This document shows positions 1 to 8,285 of a stretch of DNA of 64,000 nt, piece by piece. The DNA is from Candidatus Sodalis pierantonius str. SOPE. GTDB lineage: Bacteria; Pseudomonadota; Gammaproteobacteria; Enterobacterales; Enterobacteriaceae. Made by a program: the position numbers and the translations under genes. The stretch is from assembly GCF_000517405.1 (NCBI RefSeq), contig NZ_CP006568.1, positions 1,054,001 to 1,118,000 of the forward strand, in the 5' to 3' direction. Positions within the stretch are counted from its first letter, which is position 1; each line of letters starts with the position of its first letter. The notes below the pieces were generated by a model. That model did not search any database, was not told the origin of the DNA, and saw nothing but the letters and a program-made list of their open reading frames with translations.

Positions 1-287
1 ACGTCCCTGACCTGCCGCTATCGTCAATCAAGGGCTGCAAAGTGACCCGCTGCGGCAGCCGTCATCCCGCCAGCGAAGTCATCCGCCAGACGGATCCGCG
101 CGGCCGCGAGATGCTGTGGATCGGCCCCCCGGCCGGCTCGTTTGATGAAGGGCCGGGCACCGATTTCGAGGCCGTCAGTCAGGGCTATGTCTCACTGACG
201 CCGCTACAGGTGGATCTCACCGCCAACGCCGCGCTGCCTGTGCTGAGCGATTGGCTCGACGATACCGAGGGGCTCGCTCCATGGTAG
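1..287 (+). CDS. surE: SurE 5'/3'-nucleotidase, C-terminal part
   Basis: SurE is a metal-dependent nucleoside 5'(3')-monophosphatase of the cytoplasm, linked to stationary-phase survival. Only the C-terminal ~94 codons are in the window; the gene runs in from the left edge. The visible reading frame contains the family stretches VTRCGSRHPA, WIGPPAGS and GPGTDFEAVSQGYVS followed by the conserved VDLTA segment near the end. The stop TAG at 285-287 overlaps the pcm start (ATGGTAG), the usual surE-pcm coupling in enterobacteria. The N-terminal Asp-Asp metal site is outside the window. No lesion is seen in the part present. Confidence 0.93.
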   Translation, partial: VPDLPLSSIKGCKVTRCGSRHPASEVIRQTDPRGREMLWIGPPAGSFDEGPGTDFEAVSQGYVSLTPLQVDLTANAALPVLSDWLDDTEGLAPW

Positions 288-907
288 ACGGACGGACGCA
301 GACGTTGCTGGCGCAGCTGCGTCAGCAAGGCATCCGCGATGAACGCCTGCTACAGGCGATGGAGGCGGTGCCGCGCGAACGTTTTATCGACGAGGCTTTC
401 GAGCATAAAGCCTACGATAACACCGCGCTGCCCATCGGGCTCGGGCAAACCATTTCCCAACCTTATATCGTGGCGCGTATGACCGAGCTGCTGGCGCTGC
501 GGCCGGAATCGCGGGTGCTGGAAATCGGCACCGGCTCCGGCTATCAGACCGCCATTCTGGCCCATTTGGTGAAGCACGTCTGTTCGGTGGAGCGGATCAA
601 AAAATTGCAGTGGCAGGCCAAGCGCCGGCTGAAACTGCTTGATTTACATAATATCTCTACCCGTCACGGCGACGGTTGGCAGGGCTGGCCGTCGCGCGGG
701 CCGTTTGACGCCATCATCGTGACGGCGGCGGCGCCGGAAATTCCCCAGGCGCTGATGGCGCAACTGGATGAGGGCGGCGTGATGGTGCTGCCGGTCGGCG
801 AAGAGCAGCAGCATTTGACGCGGGTGTGGCGCAAGGGCGGAGAATTCGTGGTCGACACCGTGGAGGCAGTCCGATTCGTGCCGCTGGTGAAAGGCGAACT
901 GGCCTGA
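281..907 (+). CDS. pcm: Protein-L-isoaspartate O-methyltransferase
   Basis: Pcm repairs age-damaged proteins by methylating L-isoaspartyl residues with S-adenosylmethionine in the cytoplasm. The protein is 208 aa, the same length as in E. coli as I recall it. The SAM-binding motif I VLEIGTGSGYQTA lies at about residues 79-91 and the family signature PYIVARMTELL just before it. I chose ATG 281, which overlaps the surE stop by 7 bp and gives the conserved N-terminus; an upstream in-frame TTG at 251 would add ten unrelated residues. It is followed by nlpD and rpoS, the normal enterobacterial order. No damage is seen. Confidence 0.96.
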   Translation: MVDGRTQTLLAQLRQQGIRDERLLQAMEAVPRERFIDEAFEHKAYDNTALPIGLGQTISQPYIVARMTELLALRPESRVLEIGTGSGYQTAILAHLVKHVCSVERIKKLQWQAKRRLKLLDLHNISTRHGDGWQGWPSRGPFDAIIVTAAAPEIPQALMAQLDEGGVMVLPVGEEQQHLTRVWRKGGEFVVDTVEAVRFVPLVKGELA

Positions 908-956
908 CGCCGACGCTTAAATTTCTATACAAGTATTTAATGGCGTGCGCGACCGG

Positions 957-984
957 TTGTTAATAGCATTAATGTCAGTATAAT
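957..984 (+). promoter_or_regulatory. Possible sigma70 promoter of nlpD
   Basis: The pcm-nlpD gap holds TTGTTA at 957-962 and a perfect TATAAT at 979-984 with a 16-bp spacer, about 130 bp upstream of the nlpD start. This is a motif match only. The gap is AT-rich compared with its neighbours. Confidence 0.45.
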
Positions 985-1112
985 TATTATCTAAGGAATA
1001 TCTGAAAATACTCCTGTTACTGGGACAATAAGCATTAAAAGGATGTATAACACATAATGTCTGGCCTATTTGGAATGATGACTGGCGTTGCTGCCATAGG
1101 GGAGAATTGAGC

Positions 1113-2213
1113 ATGGGAAGCCCGAAGTGCGCGTTGCGCCGCGTTGCGGTCTGTGCCATGGCGAGTATGTGGCTGGCGGGATGCGCCAACAATGAAACCA
1201 GCGCACCGATAAGCGGCGTGGGCGGCGGTAACGACGCCGGCGGCTACAGCGGCAATGCCGCCACCGTCGAGAGCGCACCCCCGCTGACCGCGGCCGCGGT
1301 CAGCGGGGGTGCGCAGAGCCAGGTGAATGTCTCCCCACAAGGAAATATTGTTTACAATAGGAGCTATGACAGCATTCATAAAGGTTCCTATTCCGGCGCG
1401 ACGTATCAGGTAAAACGTGGCGATACGCTGTTCTATATCGCCTGGATTACTGGAAATGACTACCGGGATTTGGCGCAAAGGAACAATATTCCGGAACCAT
1501 ACAGTCTCAACGTAGGTCAGACTTTGCAGGTGGGTAACGGAACGACGCCGATTACCGGCAATGAGCCGGCGGGAACCGTTCTGGCGTCCAACGCCAATCA
1601 GGCCAATACCGGCGTCGTGGTAGCGCCCGTTCCTACCGCGAATACACAATTGACAGAATCAAGTGTTGATTCTAATAAAAACAATGGTTATTCTGAAAGT
1701 TCAAGTAAACAGAGTGTAGGTAACATTTTGCCATCATCCAATGGCAAAATGTTACCTACCGCTGGCACCGTTGTTACCACAACCGCGCCGGTTGCAGCAC
1801 CCAGCACGGCACCAGCCGCCACGGCGTCTGGCAGCACGGCAATCACCGGTTGGCGTTGGCCGACGGATGGGAAGATCATTGACAACTTTTCCGCCGCAGA
1901 AGGCGGTAACAAAGGGGTTGATATCTCCGGTTCCCGAGGACAGCCAATTTTGGCGACCGCCAACGGCAGAGTGGTTTATGCCGGCAACGCCTTGCGGGGA
2001 TACGGTAATCTCATCATTATCAAACACAATGATGATTACTTGAGCGCCTACGCCCACAACGATACGATGCTGGTCCGAGAACAAAAAGAAGTCAGGGCGG
2101 GGCAAAAAATCGCTACCATGGGTAGCACCGGAACCAGCACAACCAGATTACATTTTGAAATTCGTTACAAGGGGAAATCCGTAAACCCGCTGCGTTATCT
2201 TCCGCAGCGATAA
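1113..2213 (+). CDS. nlpD: NlpD murein hydrolase activator, lipoprotein
   Basis: NlpD is a lipoprotein LytM factor that activates the amidase AmiC during septum splitting. Seen: signal peptide with lipobox LAGC (Cys24), low-complexity linker, LysM domain at about residues 97-140 (TYQVKRGDTL), a second linker, and a C-terminal M23/LytM domain at about 247-366 ending in LHFEIRYKGKSVNPLRYL. The length of 366 aa is close to the usual ~380. I chose ATG 1113, with AGGGGAG at 1098-1104, over the nearer TTG 1107. Both linkers carry long perfect inverted repeats that keep the frame open (see separate entries). In E. coli the main rpoS promoter lies inside nlpD, so the insert-like palindromes could matter for rpoS. 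Confidence 0.94.
   Translation: MGSPKCALRRVAVCAMASMWLAGCANNETSAPISGVGGGNDAGGYSGNAATVESAPPLTAAAVSGGAQSQVNVSPQGNIVYNRSYDSIHKGSYSGATYQVKRGDTLFYIAWITGNDYRDLAQRNNIPEPYSLNVGQTLQVGNGTTPITGNEPAGTVLASNANQANTGVVVAPVPTANTQLTESSVDSNKNNGYSESSSKQSVGNILPSSNGKMLPTAGTVVTTTAPVAAPSTAPAATASGSTAITGWRWPTDGKIIDNFSAAEGGNKGVDISGSRGQPILATANGRVVYAGNALRGYGNLIIIKHNDDYLSAYAHNDTMLVREQKEVRAGQKIATMGSTGTSTTRLHFEIRYKGKSVNPLRYLPQR
1273..1314. repeat. 42-bp perfect palindrome inside nlpD
   Basis: Positions 1273-1293 are the exact reverse complement of 1294-1314, with no spacer. The arms begin GCGCACCCCC and meet at GCGGCCGC. The sequence encodes about residues 54-68 of NlpD in the linker between the lipobox and LysM and leaves the frame open. 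A palindrome this long is far beyond chance and could extrude a cruciform or form an mRNA hairpin. Confidence 0.95.
1716..1759. repeat. 19-bp perfect inverted repeat inside nlpD
   Basis: The left arm 1716-1734 (GTAGGTAACATTTTGCCAT) is the exact reverse complement of 1741-1759, separated by 6 bp. It encodes the linker after LysM, about residues 202-216. It differs in sequence from the palindrome at 1273-1314. Together the two flank the LysM domain. Confidence 0.95.
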
Positions 2214-2264
2214 ATTGGCGGAATGTCTCGACGTTCTGTCCTGGGATCACGGGTAGGGGCCACT

Positions 2265-3254
2265 ATGAGCCAAAATACGCTGAAAGTTAACGAGTTACAT
2301 GAAGAGGCCGAATTCGATGAGAATGGGGCTGAAACATTTGACGAGAAGGCGCTAGTCGATGAGCCTGCTGATAATGATTTAGCTGAAGAAGAGCTGCTGT
2401 CTCAGGGGGCAAGCCAGCGTGTTCTGGACGCCACGCAGCTCTATCTGGGCGAGATTGGATACTCCCCGCTTCTTACCGCTGAGGAAGAGGTCTACTTTGC
2501 ACGGCGCGCACTTCGGGGTGATATTGCCTCACGTCGCCGGATGATCGAAAGCAACCTGCGGTTGGTGGTGAAAATTGCCCGTCGTTACAGTAATCGCGGA
2601 CTGGCGTTACTGGATTTAATCGAGGAAGGCAACCTCGGTCTGATTCGTGCGGTTGAGAAGTTCGATCCGGAACGGGGATTTCGTTTCTCGACCTACGCCA
2701 CCTGGTGGATTCGCCAGACGATCGAACGGGCCATCATGAATCAAACCCGGACTATCCGTCTGCCGATCCATATCGTGAAAGAGCTGAACGTCCATTTACG
2801 CACCGCGCGTGAACTGTCGCACAAGCTCGATCACGAGCCGAGCGCGGAAGAAATCGCCGAGCAGCTGGATAAGCCCGTGGAAGACGTTAGCCGTATGCTG
2901 CGCCTGAATGAGCGTATCACCTCGGTGGATACCCCGCTGGGGGGCGACTCCGAGAAGGCGTTGCTGGATATTCTGTCCGATGAAAAAGGCAGCGGTCCGG
3001 AAGACACCACGCAGGACGATGACATGAAGCAGAGCATCGTTAAGTGGCTGTTCGAGCTGAATGCCAAGCAGCGTGAAGTGCTGGCCAGACGTTTCGGCCT
3101 GCTGGGCTATGAAGCCGCGACGCTTGAAGATGTAAGCCGTGAAATCGGTCTGACCCGCGAACGCGTGCGTCAGATTCAGGTGGAAGGGTTGCGTCGTCTG
3201 CGGGAGATCCTGCAGGGTCAAGGTTTGAATATCGAAGCACTGTTCCGCGAATAA
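2265..3254 (+). CDS. rpoS: RNA polymerase sigma factor RpoS (sigma S)
   Basis: RpoS directs RNA polymerase to stationary-phase and general stress promoters. The 329-aa protein matches E. coli RpoS nearly end to end: region 1.2 (LYLGEIGYSPLL), region 2 with RFSTYATWWIRQTIERA at about residues 145-161, and region 4 helix-turn-helix with LTRERVRQIQVEGLRRLR near the C-terminus. I chose ATG 2265 (MSQNTLKV), preceded by GTAGGGG; an upstream in-frame ATG at 2223 would add 14 unrelated residues. There is no frameshift or stop, notable in a genome where many regulators are lost. It lies 51 bp downstream of nlpD. Confidence 0.98.
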   Translation: MSQNTLKVNELHEEAEFDENGAETFDEKALVDEPADNDLAEEELLSQGASQRVLDATQLYLGEIGYSPLLTAEEEVYFARRALRGDIASRRRMIESNLRLVVKIARRYSNRGLALLDLIEEGNLGLIRAVEKFDPERGFRFSTYATWWIRQTIERAIMNQTRTIRLPIHIVKELNVHLRTARELSHKLDHEPSAEEIAEQLDKPVEDVSRMLRLNERITSVDTPLGGDSEKALLDILSDEKGSGPEDTTQDDDMKQSIVKWLFELNAKQREVLARRFGLLGYEAATLEDVSREIGLTRERVRQIQVEGLRRLREILQGQGLNIEALFRE

Positions 3255-3422
3255 TCGCAGCGTCATTCCGTGAAATCATGGCAGCACCGTTTCGTCGCGC
3301 ATTGCGAGGCGCAGTAGTCGGAATAGGTGTGTTGTAATAGTTCTGTCGCTGGCGCCGAAGGGCGCCAACCTATCAACTCCGCCGGGGTGAGTCGGTTTTC
3401 GCACCGGCAGCAACCAAAACGA

Positions 3423-3446
3423 TGAGGTAATCCTCACGTTTTTTTT
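3423..3446 (+). terminator. Possible rpoS terminator
   Basis: TGAGG (3423-3427) and CCTCA (3432-3436) form a 5-bp stem with a TAAT loop, followed after CG by eight Ts. The stem is short, but the T run and its place between convergent rpoS and mutS fit a terminator. A second small hairpin, GGCGCC-GAAG-GGCGCC, lies at 3351-3366. Confidence 0.45.
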
Positions 3447-3458
3447 GCCGCGGCTCCG

Positions 3459-6032
3459 CTAGCCGATTATTTTTTTCAACCGATACAGCCATTCCAGCGC
3501 CTGGCGCGGCGAAAGCGCGTCGGGATCCAGATTTTCCAGCGCCTCGACCGCCGGCGAAACAGGCGGCTCTTCCGGTTGCAGTAGCGAGAGCTGCGAGCCG
3601 TCCACGCTGCCTGTCGCCGCGCCGCTGGATAACGTTTCCAATTCCCTGAGCTTCTGACGCGCGCGCTTGATAACCTCTCGCGGCACCCCCGCCAGCGCCG
3701 CCACCGATAGGCCGTAACTCTTGCTGGCGGCCCCCTCCTGCACGCTGTGCATGAAGGCGATGGTGTCGCCATGCTCCACCGCGTCCAGATGCACGTTGAC
3801 CACCCCCTCCATTTTCTCCGGCAGGGTAGTTAGCTCGAAATAGTGCGTGGCGAACAAGGTCATGGCCTTGATGCGGCCGGCCAGATTCTCCGCGCAGGCC
3901 CAGGCCAGCGACAGCCCATCGTAGGTCGAGGTACCGCGGCCGATCTCATCCATCAACACCAGACTCTGACGCGTGGCGTTATGCAATATGTTGGCGGTCT
4001 CGGTCATCTCCACCATGAAGGTGGAGCGGCCGGAAGCTAGATCGTCCGCGGCGCCGACGCGGGTAAAGATGCGATCCACCGGCCCTATGACGGCCTGCTC
4101 GGCCGGGACAAAACTGCCGATATACGCCAACAGCACGATCAGAGCGGTTTGGCGCATATAGGTGCTTTTACCGCCCATATTGGGCCCGGTAATGATCAGC
4201 ATACGCCGCGCGTCGGACAGCATCAGCGGATTGGCGATAAAGGGCTCGCTCAGCACCTGCTCCACGACGGGATGGCGGCCGCCGATGATATGGATGCCCG
4301 GCCGGGCGTCCAGCGTCGGACACACATAGTTCAGCGTTTCAGCGCGCTCGGCCAGATTGCACAGGACATCCAGCTCCGCCAGCGCCGCGGCGCTTTGTTG
4401 CAGCGCCGCCAGATGGGGCAATAGCAGATCGAAGAGCTCATCATACAGCGCTTTTTCCAACGCCAGCGCCTTGCTCTTCGAGGTCAGGACCTTGTCTTCG
4501 TATTCCTTCAGCTCAGGAATGATGTAGCGTTCGGCGTTTTTCAGCGTTTGGCGCCGCACATAATGGATGGGCGCCAGATGGCTTTGGCCGCGGCTGAGCT
4601 GAATAAAATAGCCGTGCACGGCGTTGAAGCCCACTTTCAGCGTCTCCAGCCCGGTTTTTTCCCGCTCGCGCAGCTCAAGACGGTCGAGATAATCGGTCGC
4701 GCCCGCCGCCAGACCGCGCCATTCGTCCAGTTCGGCATGGTATCCCGGGGCGATGACGCCGCCGTCGCGCACCAGCACCGGCGGCGACTCAATGATGGCC
4801 CGCGCCAGCAAATCGCGCAGCGTCTCAAACTCTCCGACCCGATCCAGCAACTGCGGCAAATAGGCATGTGATTTGCCCTCGAGCAGCGTTTGCATGGCCG
4901 GCAGCTGTGCAAAGGCATGGCGCATGCGCGCCAGATCGCGCGGACGCGCCGAACGCAGCGCCAGACGCGCCAGCACCCTCTCCAAATCCCCGACCTGACG
5001 CAGCAGCGGCTGTAGATCCGCCACCTGATCCTGTAATGCGCGAATAGTTTCCTGGCGGTGGGTGAGGGTAGTGATCTCGCGGGTAGGCATGTGCAGCCAG
5101 CGTTTCAGCATCCGGCTGCCCATGGGCGTGACCGTGCGATCGAGCACGTCCGCCAGCGTATTTTCGTCGCCGCCGCTGAGGTTTTGCGTCAACTCCAGAT
5201 TACGCCGTGTCGCGGCATCCATCACGATACCGTCCTGCTGACGCTCCAGGGTGACGGTGCGGATGTGCGGCAGTGAGGTGCGCTGGGTATCCTTGGCGTA
5301 TTGCAGTAGACAGCCGGCGGCACACAGGGCCAGCTGCGCCCGCTCAATGCCAAAGCCGGTTAAATCGCGGGTACCGAACTGCATGGTGAGCTGCTGGCGG
5401 GCGGTATCCAGCTCGAATTCCCACAGCGGGCGGCGCCGCAGGCCGCGGCGGTGCTCAATGAGCGTCATATCCTCCAGCATTTCGGGATAGAGCAGCTCGG
5501 CCGGATTGGTGCGCTGTAGTTCCGCGGCCATGGCCTCGCGGTCCGCCGGCTCCGAGACTAGGAAGCGGCCCGAGGTGATATCAAGCGTTGCGTAACCAAA
5601 GCCCTGCGGCGCCTGCCAGAGGGCGGCCAGCAGGTTATCCTGGCGTTCGTTGAGCAGCGCTTCGTCGCTCAGGGTGCCGGGGGTGACGATGCGGACCACG
5701 CGACGCTCCACCGGCCCTTTGGTGGTGGCGGGATCCCCTATCTGTTCACAGATAGCCACCGACTCCCCCAGCGCCACCAGCTTGGCCAGATAATTTTCGA
5801 CCGCATGATAGGGGATGCCGGCCATGGGAATCGGTTCACCGGCGGAAGCGCCCCGCTTGGTCAGGGAGATGTCCATCAGCTGCGACGCGCGTTTGGCGTC
5901 GTCATAAAATAACTCGTAAAAGTCCCCCATTCGATAGAACAGCAGGATATCCGGGTGCTGCGCCTTCAGTTTCAGGTACTGCTGCATCATCGGGGTGTGG
6001 GCTTCAATGCCATTATCCTCTTTATTTTTCAA
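3459..6032 (-). CDS. mutS: DNA mismatch repair protein MutS
   Basis: MutS recognises mismatches and, with MutL, starts repair. The 857-aa protein covers all domains: mismatch-binding domain I with FYRMGDFYELF (the Phe-x-Glu motif), connector, core and clamp, ATPase with Walker A GPNMGGKST at about 616-624 and Walker B LVLMDEIGRGTST, and a C-terminal tail with a clamp-binding-like QLSLLQ. The likely start is TTG at 6032, since no in-frame ATG occurs before the conserved AHTPMMQQ segment. An AAGGAAG ribosome site lies inside the 3' end of the upstream integrase, whose stop is 4 bp away. The first ten residues (MKNKEDNGIE) differ from the family, so the native start appears to have been replaced by element-derived DNA. 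Confidence 0.95.
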   Translation of the reverse strand: MKNKEDNGIEAHTPMMQQYLKLKAQHPDILLFYRMGDFYELFYDDAKRASQLMDISLTKRGASAGEPIPMAGIPYHAVENYLAKLVALGESVAICEQIGDPATTKGPVERRVVRIVTPGTLSDEALLNERQDNLLAALWQAPQGFGYATLDITSGRFLVSEPADREAMAAELQRTNPAELLYPEMLEDMTLIEHRRGLRRRPLWEFELDTARQQLTMQFGTRDLTGFGIERAQLALCAAGCLLQYAKDTQRTSLPHIRTVTLERQQDGIVMDAATRRNLELTQNLSGGDENTLADVLDRTVTPMGSRMLKRWLHMPTREITTLTHRQETIRALQDQVADLQPLLRQVGDLERVLARLALRSARPRDLARMRHAFAQLPAMQTLLEGKSHAYLPQLLDRVGEFETLRDLLARAIIESPPVLVRDGGVIAPGYHAELDEWRGLAAGATDYLDRLELREREKTGLETLKVGFNAVHGYFIQLSRGQSHLAPIHYVRRQTLKNAERYIIPELKEYEDKVLTSKSKALALEKALYDELFDLLLPHLAALQQSAAALAELDVLCNLAERAETLNYVCPTLDARPGIHIIGGRHPVVEQVLSEPFIANPLMLSDARRMLIITGPNMGGKSTYMRQTALIVLLAYIGSFVPAEQAVIGPVDRIFTRVGAADDLASGRSTFMVEMTETANILHNATRQSLVLMDEIGRGTSTYDGLSLAWACAENLAGRIKAMTLFATHYFELTTLPEKMEGVVNVHLDAVEHGDTIAFMHSVQEGAASKSYGLSVAALAGVPREVIKRARQKLRELETLSSGAATGSVDGSQLSLLQPEEPPVSPAVEALENLDPDALSPRQALEWLYRLKKIIG

Positions 6033-6036
6033 TTGA

Positions 6037-6883
6037 TTACGCTTCCTTTATTATTTCTTGGGGCGCTATTGGGGCTTTTTCAGCATGTCCCATTGCTTCG
6101 AGCGCTTCCCAAATTCGTAAATTTTCTGCACAACTTTCGTTTTCCATCCAGCGACCATATACACGGATTAGCATTGAGTAGTCAGCGTGGCCCATCTGTT
6201 TAGCGATAAATGCGATGTTGCCGTGTGCCGTCAAATTCCAACACGCGAACGTATGCCGGAGCTGGTAAACGGTTCTGTAGCGGATCCTTGATCGTCGTAC
6301 TATGTTTTTCCACAACACCCTTATGCTAGTTGTTCGATATAAAATATTAAACTGATTATTTCTACATGTTGTGGCTGGTAAAAAGACGGGGTGAATGTCA
6401 ATAGCCTCTGGTTTTTTGTGCAATCCCTCCATTTTTACTTGTAATGCAGGAAGCATCTCAGTAAATTTTCTCTGCCCTGAAAGGGCGGATAGCGCAGGGG
6501 GAGAAAGTTGAATTGTTCTGATCTCATCTGTTTTTGGTTTTTTTATCTTACCATCAGAATACACTCTTGAAACGGTAAGTGTTTTTTTTACCAAGTCGAT
6601 ATCTTCCCACGCTAGTGCACTGATCTCACCAGGGCGCATACCAGTATAAACCATTAGCGTTATCATATTTTCATGAGCTTCATGTGTGCACGCGGTTTGT
6701 GCTCTTCTAAATTCGTCTAGTGTGAATGGATCAGGGTCAGAGGTTGATTTTTTGGCTGACCGTAGCTCATTCGCTAAATGATTTTTGGTGTAACCATTCT
6801 GCTCAGCAAAACGTAAAAATCCTCGCATCGCTGCCATGTAATGGTTTGTTGTGCTGGTCGCACGAGTGTTAAGTAGTTCAGAG
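6037..6883 (-). pseudogene. Phage tyrosine integrase, N-terminus lost
   Basis: This is a site-specific tyrosine recombinase of prophage type. The catalytic domain is visible: Arg in TGMRPGEISAL, the HxxR-like box QLRHTFACW, and QMGHADYSMLIRVYGRW with the likely nucleophile Tyr. The N-terminal SAM-like domain is only partial: the frame continues upstream of the first Met as ELLNTRATSTTNHY and runs straight into an IS5 end at 6884, so the true start is gone. The stop codon lies 4 bp before the mutS start, meaning the element sits at the 5' end of mutS. Probably inactive unless an internal start yields a stable protein. Confidence 0.85.
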
Positions 6884-7938
6884 GGCTTTGTTGAATAAAT
6901 CGAACTTTTAGGTGACTGGCGGCTCTGATCACTACATTCGTTTCAACATCAGGTCCCCATGGCAAAGCAAAAGTTTAAAATCACCAACTGGCCCGCATAT
7001 AACAATGCGCTCAGGCAGCGGGGGGACCTGACAGTATGACTTGATGAGTCAGCCATTGCTGCATGGACTGAGAGTACACCACCTGAACATCGTGGCCGGC
7101 CGCTTCACTACACCGATATGGCCATTACCACGGTTCTGATGATAAAGCGCGTGTTTAACCTTTCGCTCCGGGCGTTACAGGGTTTCGTTGACTCGATTTT
7201 TAAACTGATGGGGCTGTCGCTGCGCTGCCCAGATTACTCTCTGGTCAGCCGGCGAGCAAAAACCGTCGACATCAGCATAAAAACGCCAACCCGCGGCGAA
7301 ATCTCACACCTGGTTATCGATGGCACCAGCCTGAAAGTCTTCGGCGAAGGCGAATGGAAAGTCAGGCAGCATGGGGCTGAGAGGCGCAGAGTATGGCGCA
7401 AGCTTCATCTGGCAGTAGATAGCGTGACACATGAAATTATCTGTGCCGATTTATCGCCAAGCGGTACGACAGATGCGCAGGCGCTGCCCGGGCTGATTAA
7501 CCAAACCCACCGGAAAATCAGGGAAGCGTCGGCTGACAGTGCTTACGATACGCATTACTGTCATGATGCTCTGCTGAGGAAAAAAATAAAGCCGCTTATC
7601 CCACCGCGAAGTGGTGCGCAATATTGGCCAGCTCGATACCATGAGCGTAACCATGCGGTGGCAAATCAGCATCTGAGCGGCAATAACGATACCTGGAAAA
7701 AGAAAGTAGGTTATCACCGGCGTTCACTGGCTGAAACGGCCATGTTCCGGTTTAAAACACTTCTGGGTGGTCATCTGAGTCTGCATGACTATGACGCGCA
7801 GGTAGGTGAGGCAATGGCAATGGTTAAAGCACTTAACCGGATCACACTGTTAGGAATGCCAAACAGCGTCCGCATCATGTAACAATCGCCCTGATAGGGA
7901 GGAAGTCGTCACAAATTTCGGATTTATTCAACAAAGCG
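6884..7938 (+). mobile_element. IS5-family (IS903-like) element, copy 1
   Basis: The 1055-bp element starts GGCTTTGTTGAATAAATC at 6884 and ends with the near-complement GATTTATTCAACAAAGCG at 7938. Flanking 9-mers do not match (integrase fragment on the left, Rha fragment on the right), so no target duplication remains and a rearrangement is likely. It is one of four IS5 copies here and probably corresponds to the element named ISSoEn2 in SOPE (recalled, not checked). Confidence 0.9.
6959..7882 (+). pseudogene. IS5 transposase, nonsense at codon 27
   Basis: DDE transposase of the IS5 family, 307 codons. Compared with the intact copy at 62703-63626 the Trp27 codon TGG has become TGA (7037-7039), directly after the residues DLTV, so a full-length protein cannot be made. 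Downstream the frame is open, including the Asp in VIDGTSLKV, SADSAYDT and the Glu in SLAETAMFR. Reinitiation at an internal ATG (7118) would lack the first ~53 residues. Confidence 0.92.
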
Positions 7939-8042
7939 TCGTGACGTTTATTAAAATACTCAGCAATAGCAATGGACGTTGTAACAGCTTTTCCATCGTT
8001 GATGGTAACAACAGGCGAAATTTGGGTGGGGGTAGTAGTCAT
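7939..8042 (-). pseudogene. Phage Rha-type regulator, 5' fragment
   Basis: The first 34 codons of a Rha-family phage regulatory protein: MTTTPTQISPVVTINDGKAV followed by TTSIAIAEYFNKRHD, the typical Rha N-terminus. A strong GGAGG lies 8-9 bp before the ATG. The gene is cut by the IS5 end at 7938 and the remainder is not found next to the other IS5 end. Confidence 0.75.
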
Positions 8043-8044
8043 TA

Positions 8045-8285
8045 TGACAGCCTCCATGGTAGTGTTGTTACTACCACCGACAGCTGTGAAACTGTAACTG
8101 GTGGCAGCCCAGACGGGATTCACAGTACCGGCTACCTTGGAATCCGGCGCTCCCGAAGAAGCTCCCGCCTGAGCTACCATTGAACAGATAACTACAGGCA
8201 ACAAAAAACACGCTTCGGGTGCGTGTTTAGGCACCAAGATAAGTAACAGGCTGTGAAACCCGACAGCGGAATTTGCCGCTGCAAG
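8045..8285 (-). pseudogene. Ash/Icd-like phage ORF fragment
   Basis: The same open frame upstream of rha reads LLILVPKHAPEACFLLP, then SMVAQAGASSGAPDSK and NPVWAATSYSF. This pattern (HAPEA, SMVAxAG, NPVWATT) is what I know from small phage proteins annotated as Ash or Icd-like, which lie just upstream of rha in P4- and P22-like regions. The 5' end is cut by IS256 copy A at 8286. Function is uncertain. Confidence 0.5.

Noticed and set aside
3351..3366. GGCGCC hairpin between rpoS and mutS as terminator
   Set aside because: No T run follows; the TGAGG/CCTCA hairpin with eight Ts is a better candidate.
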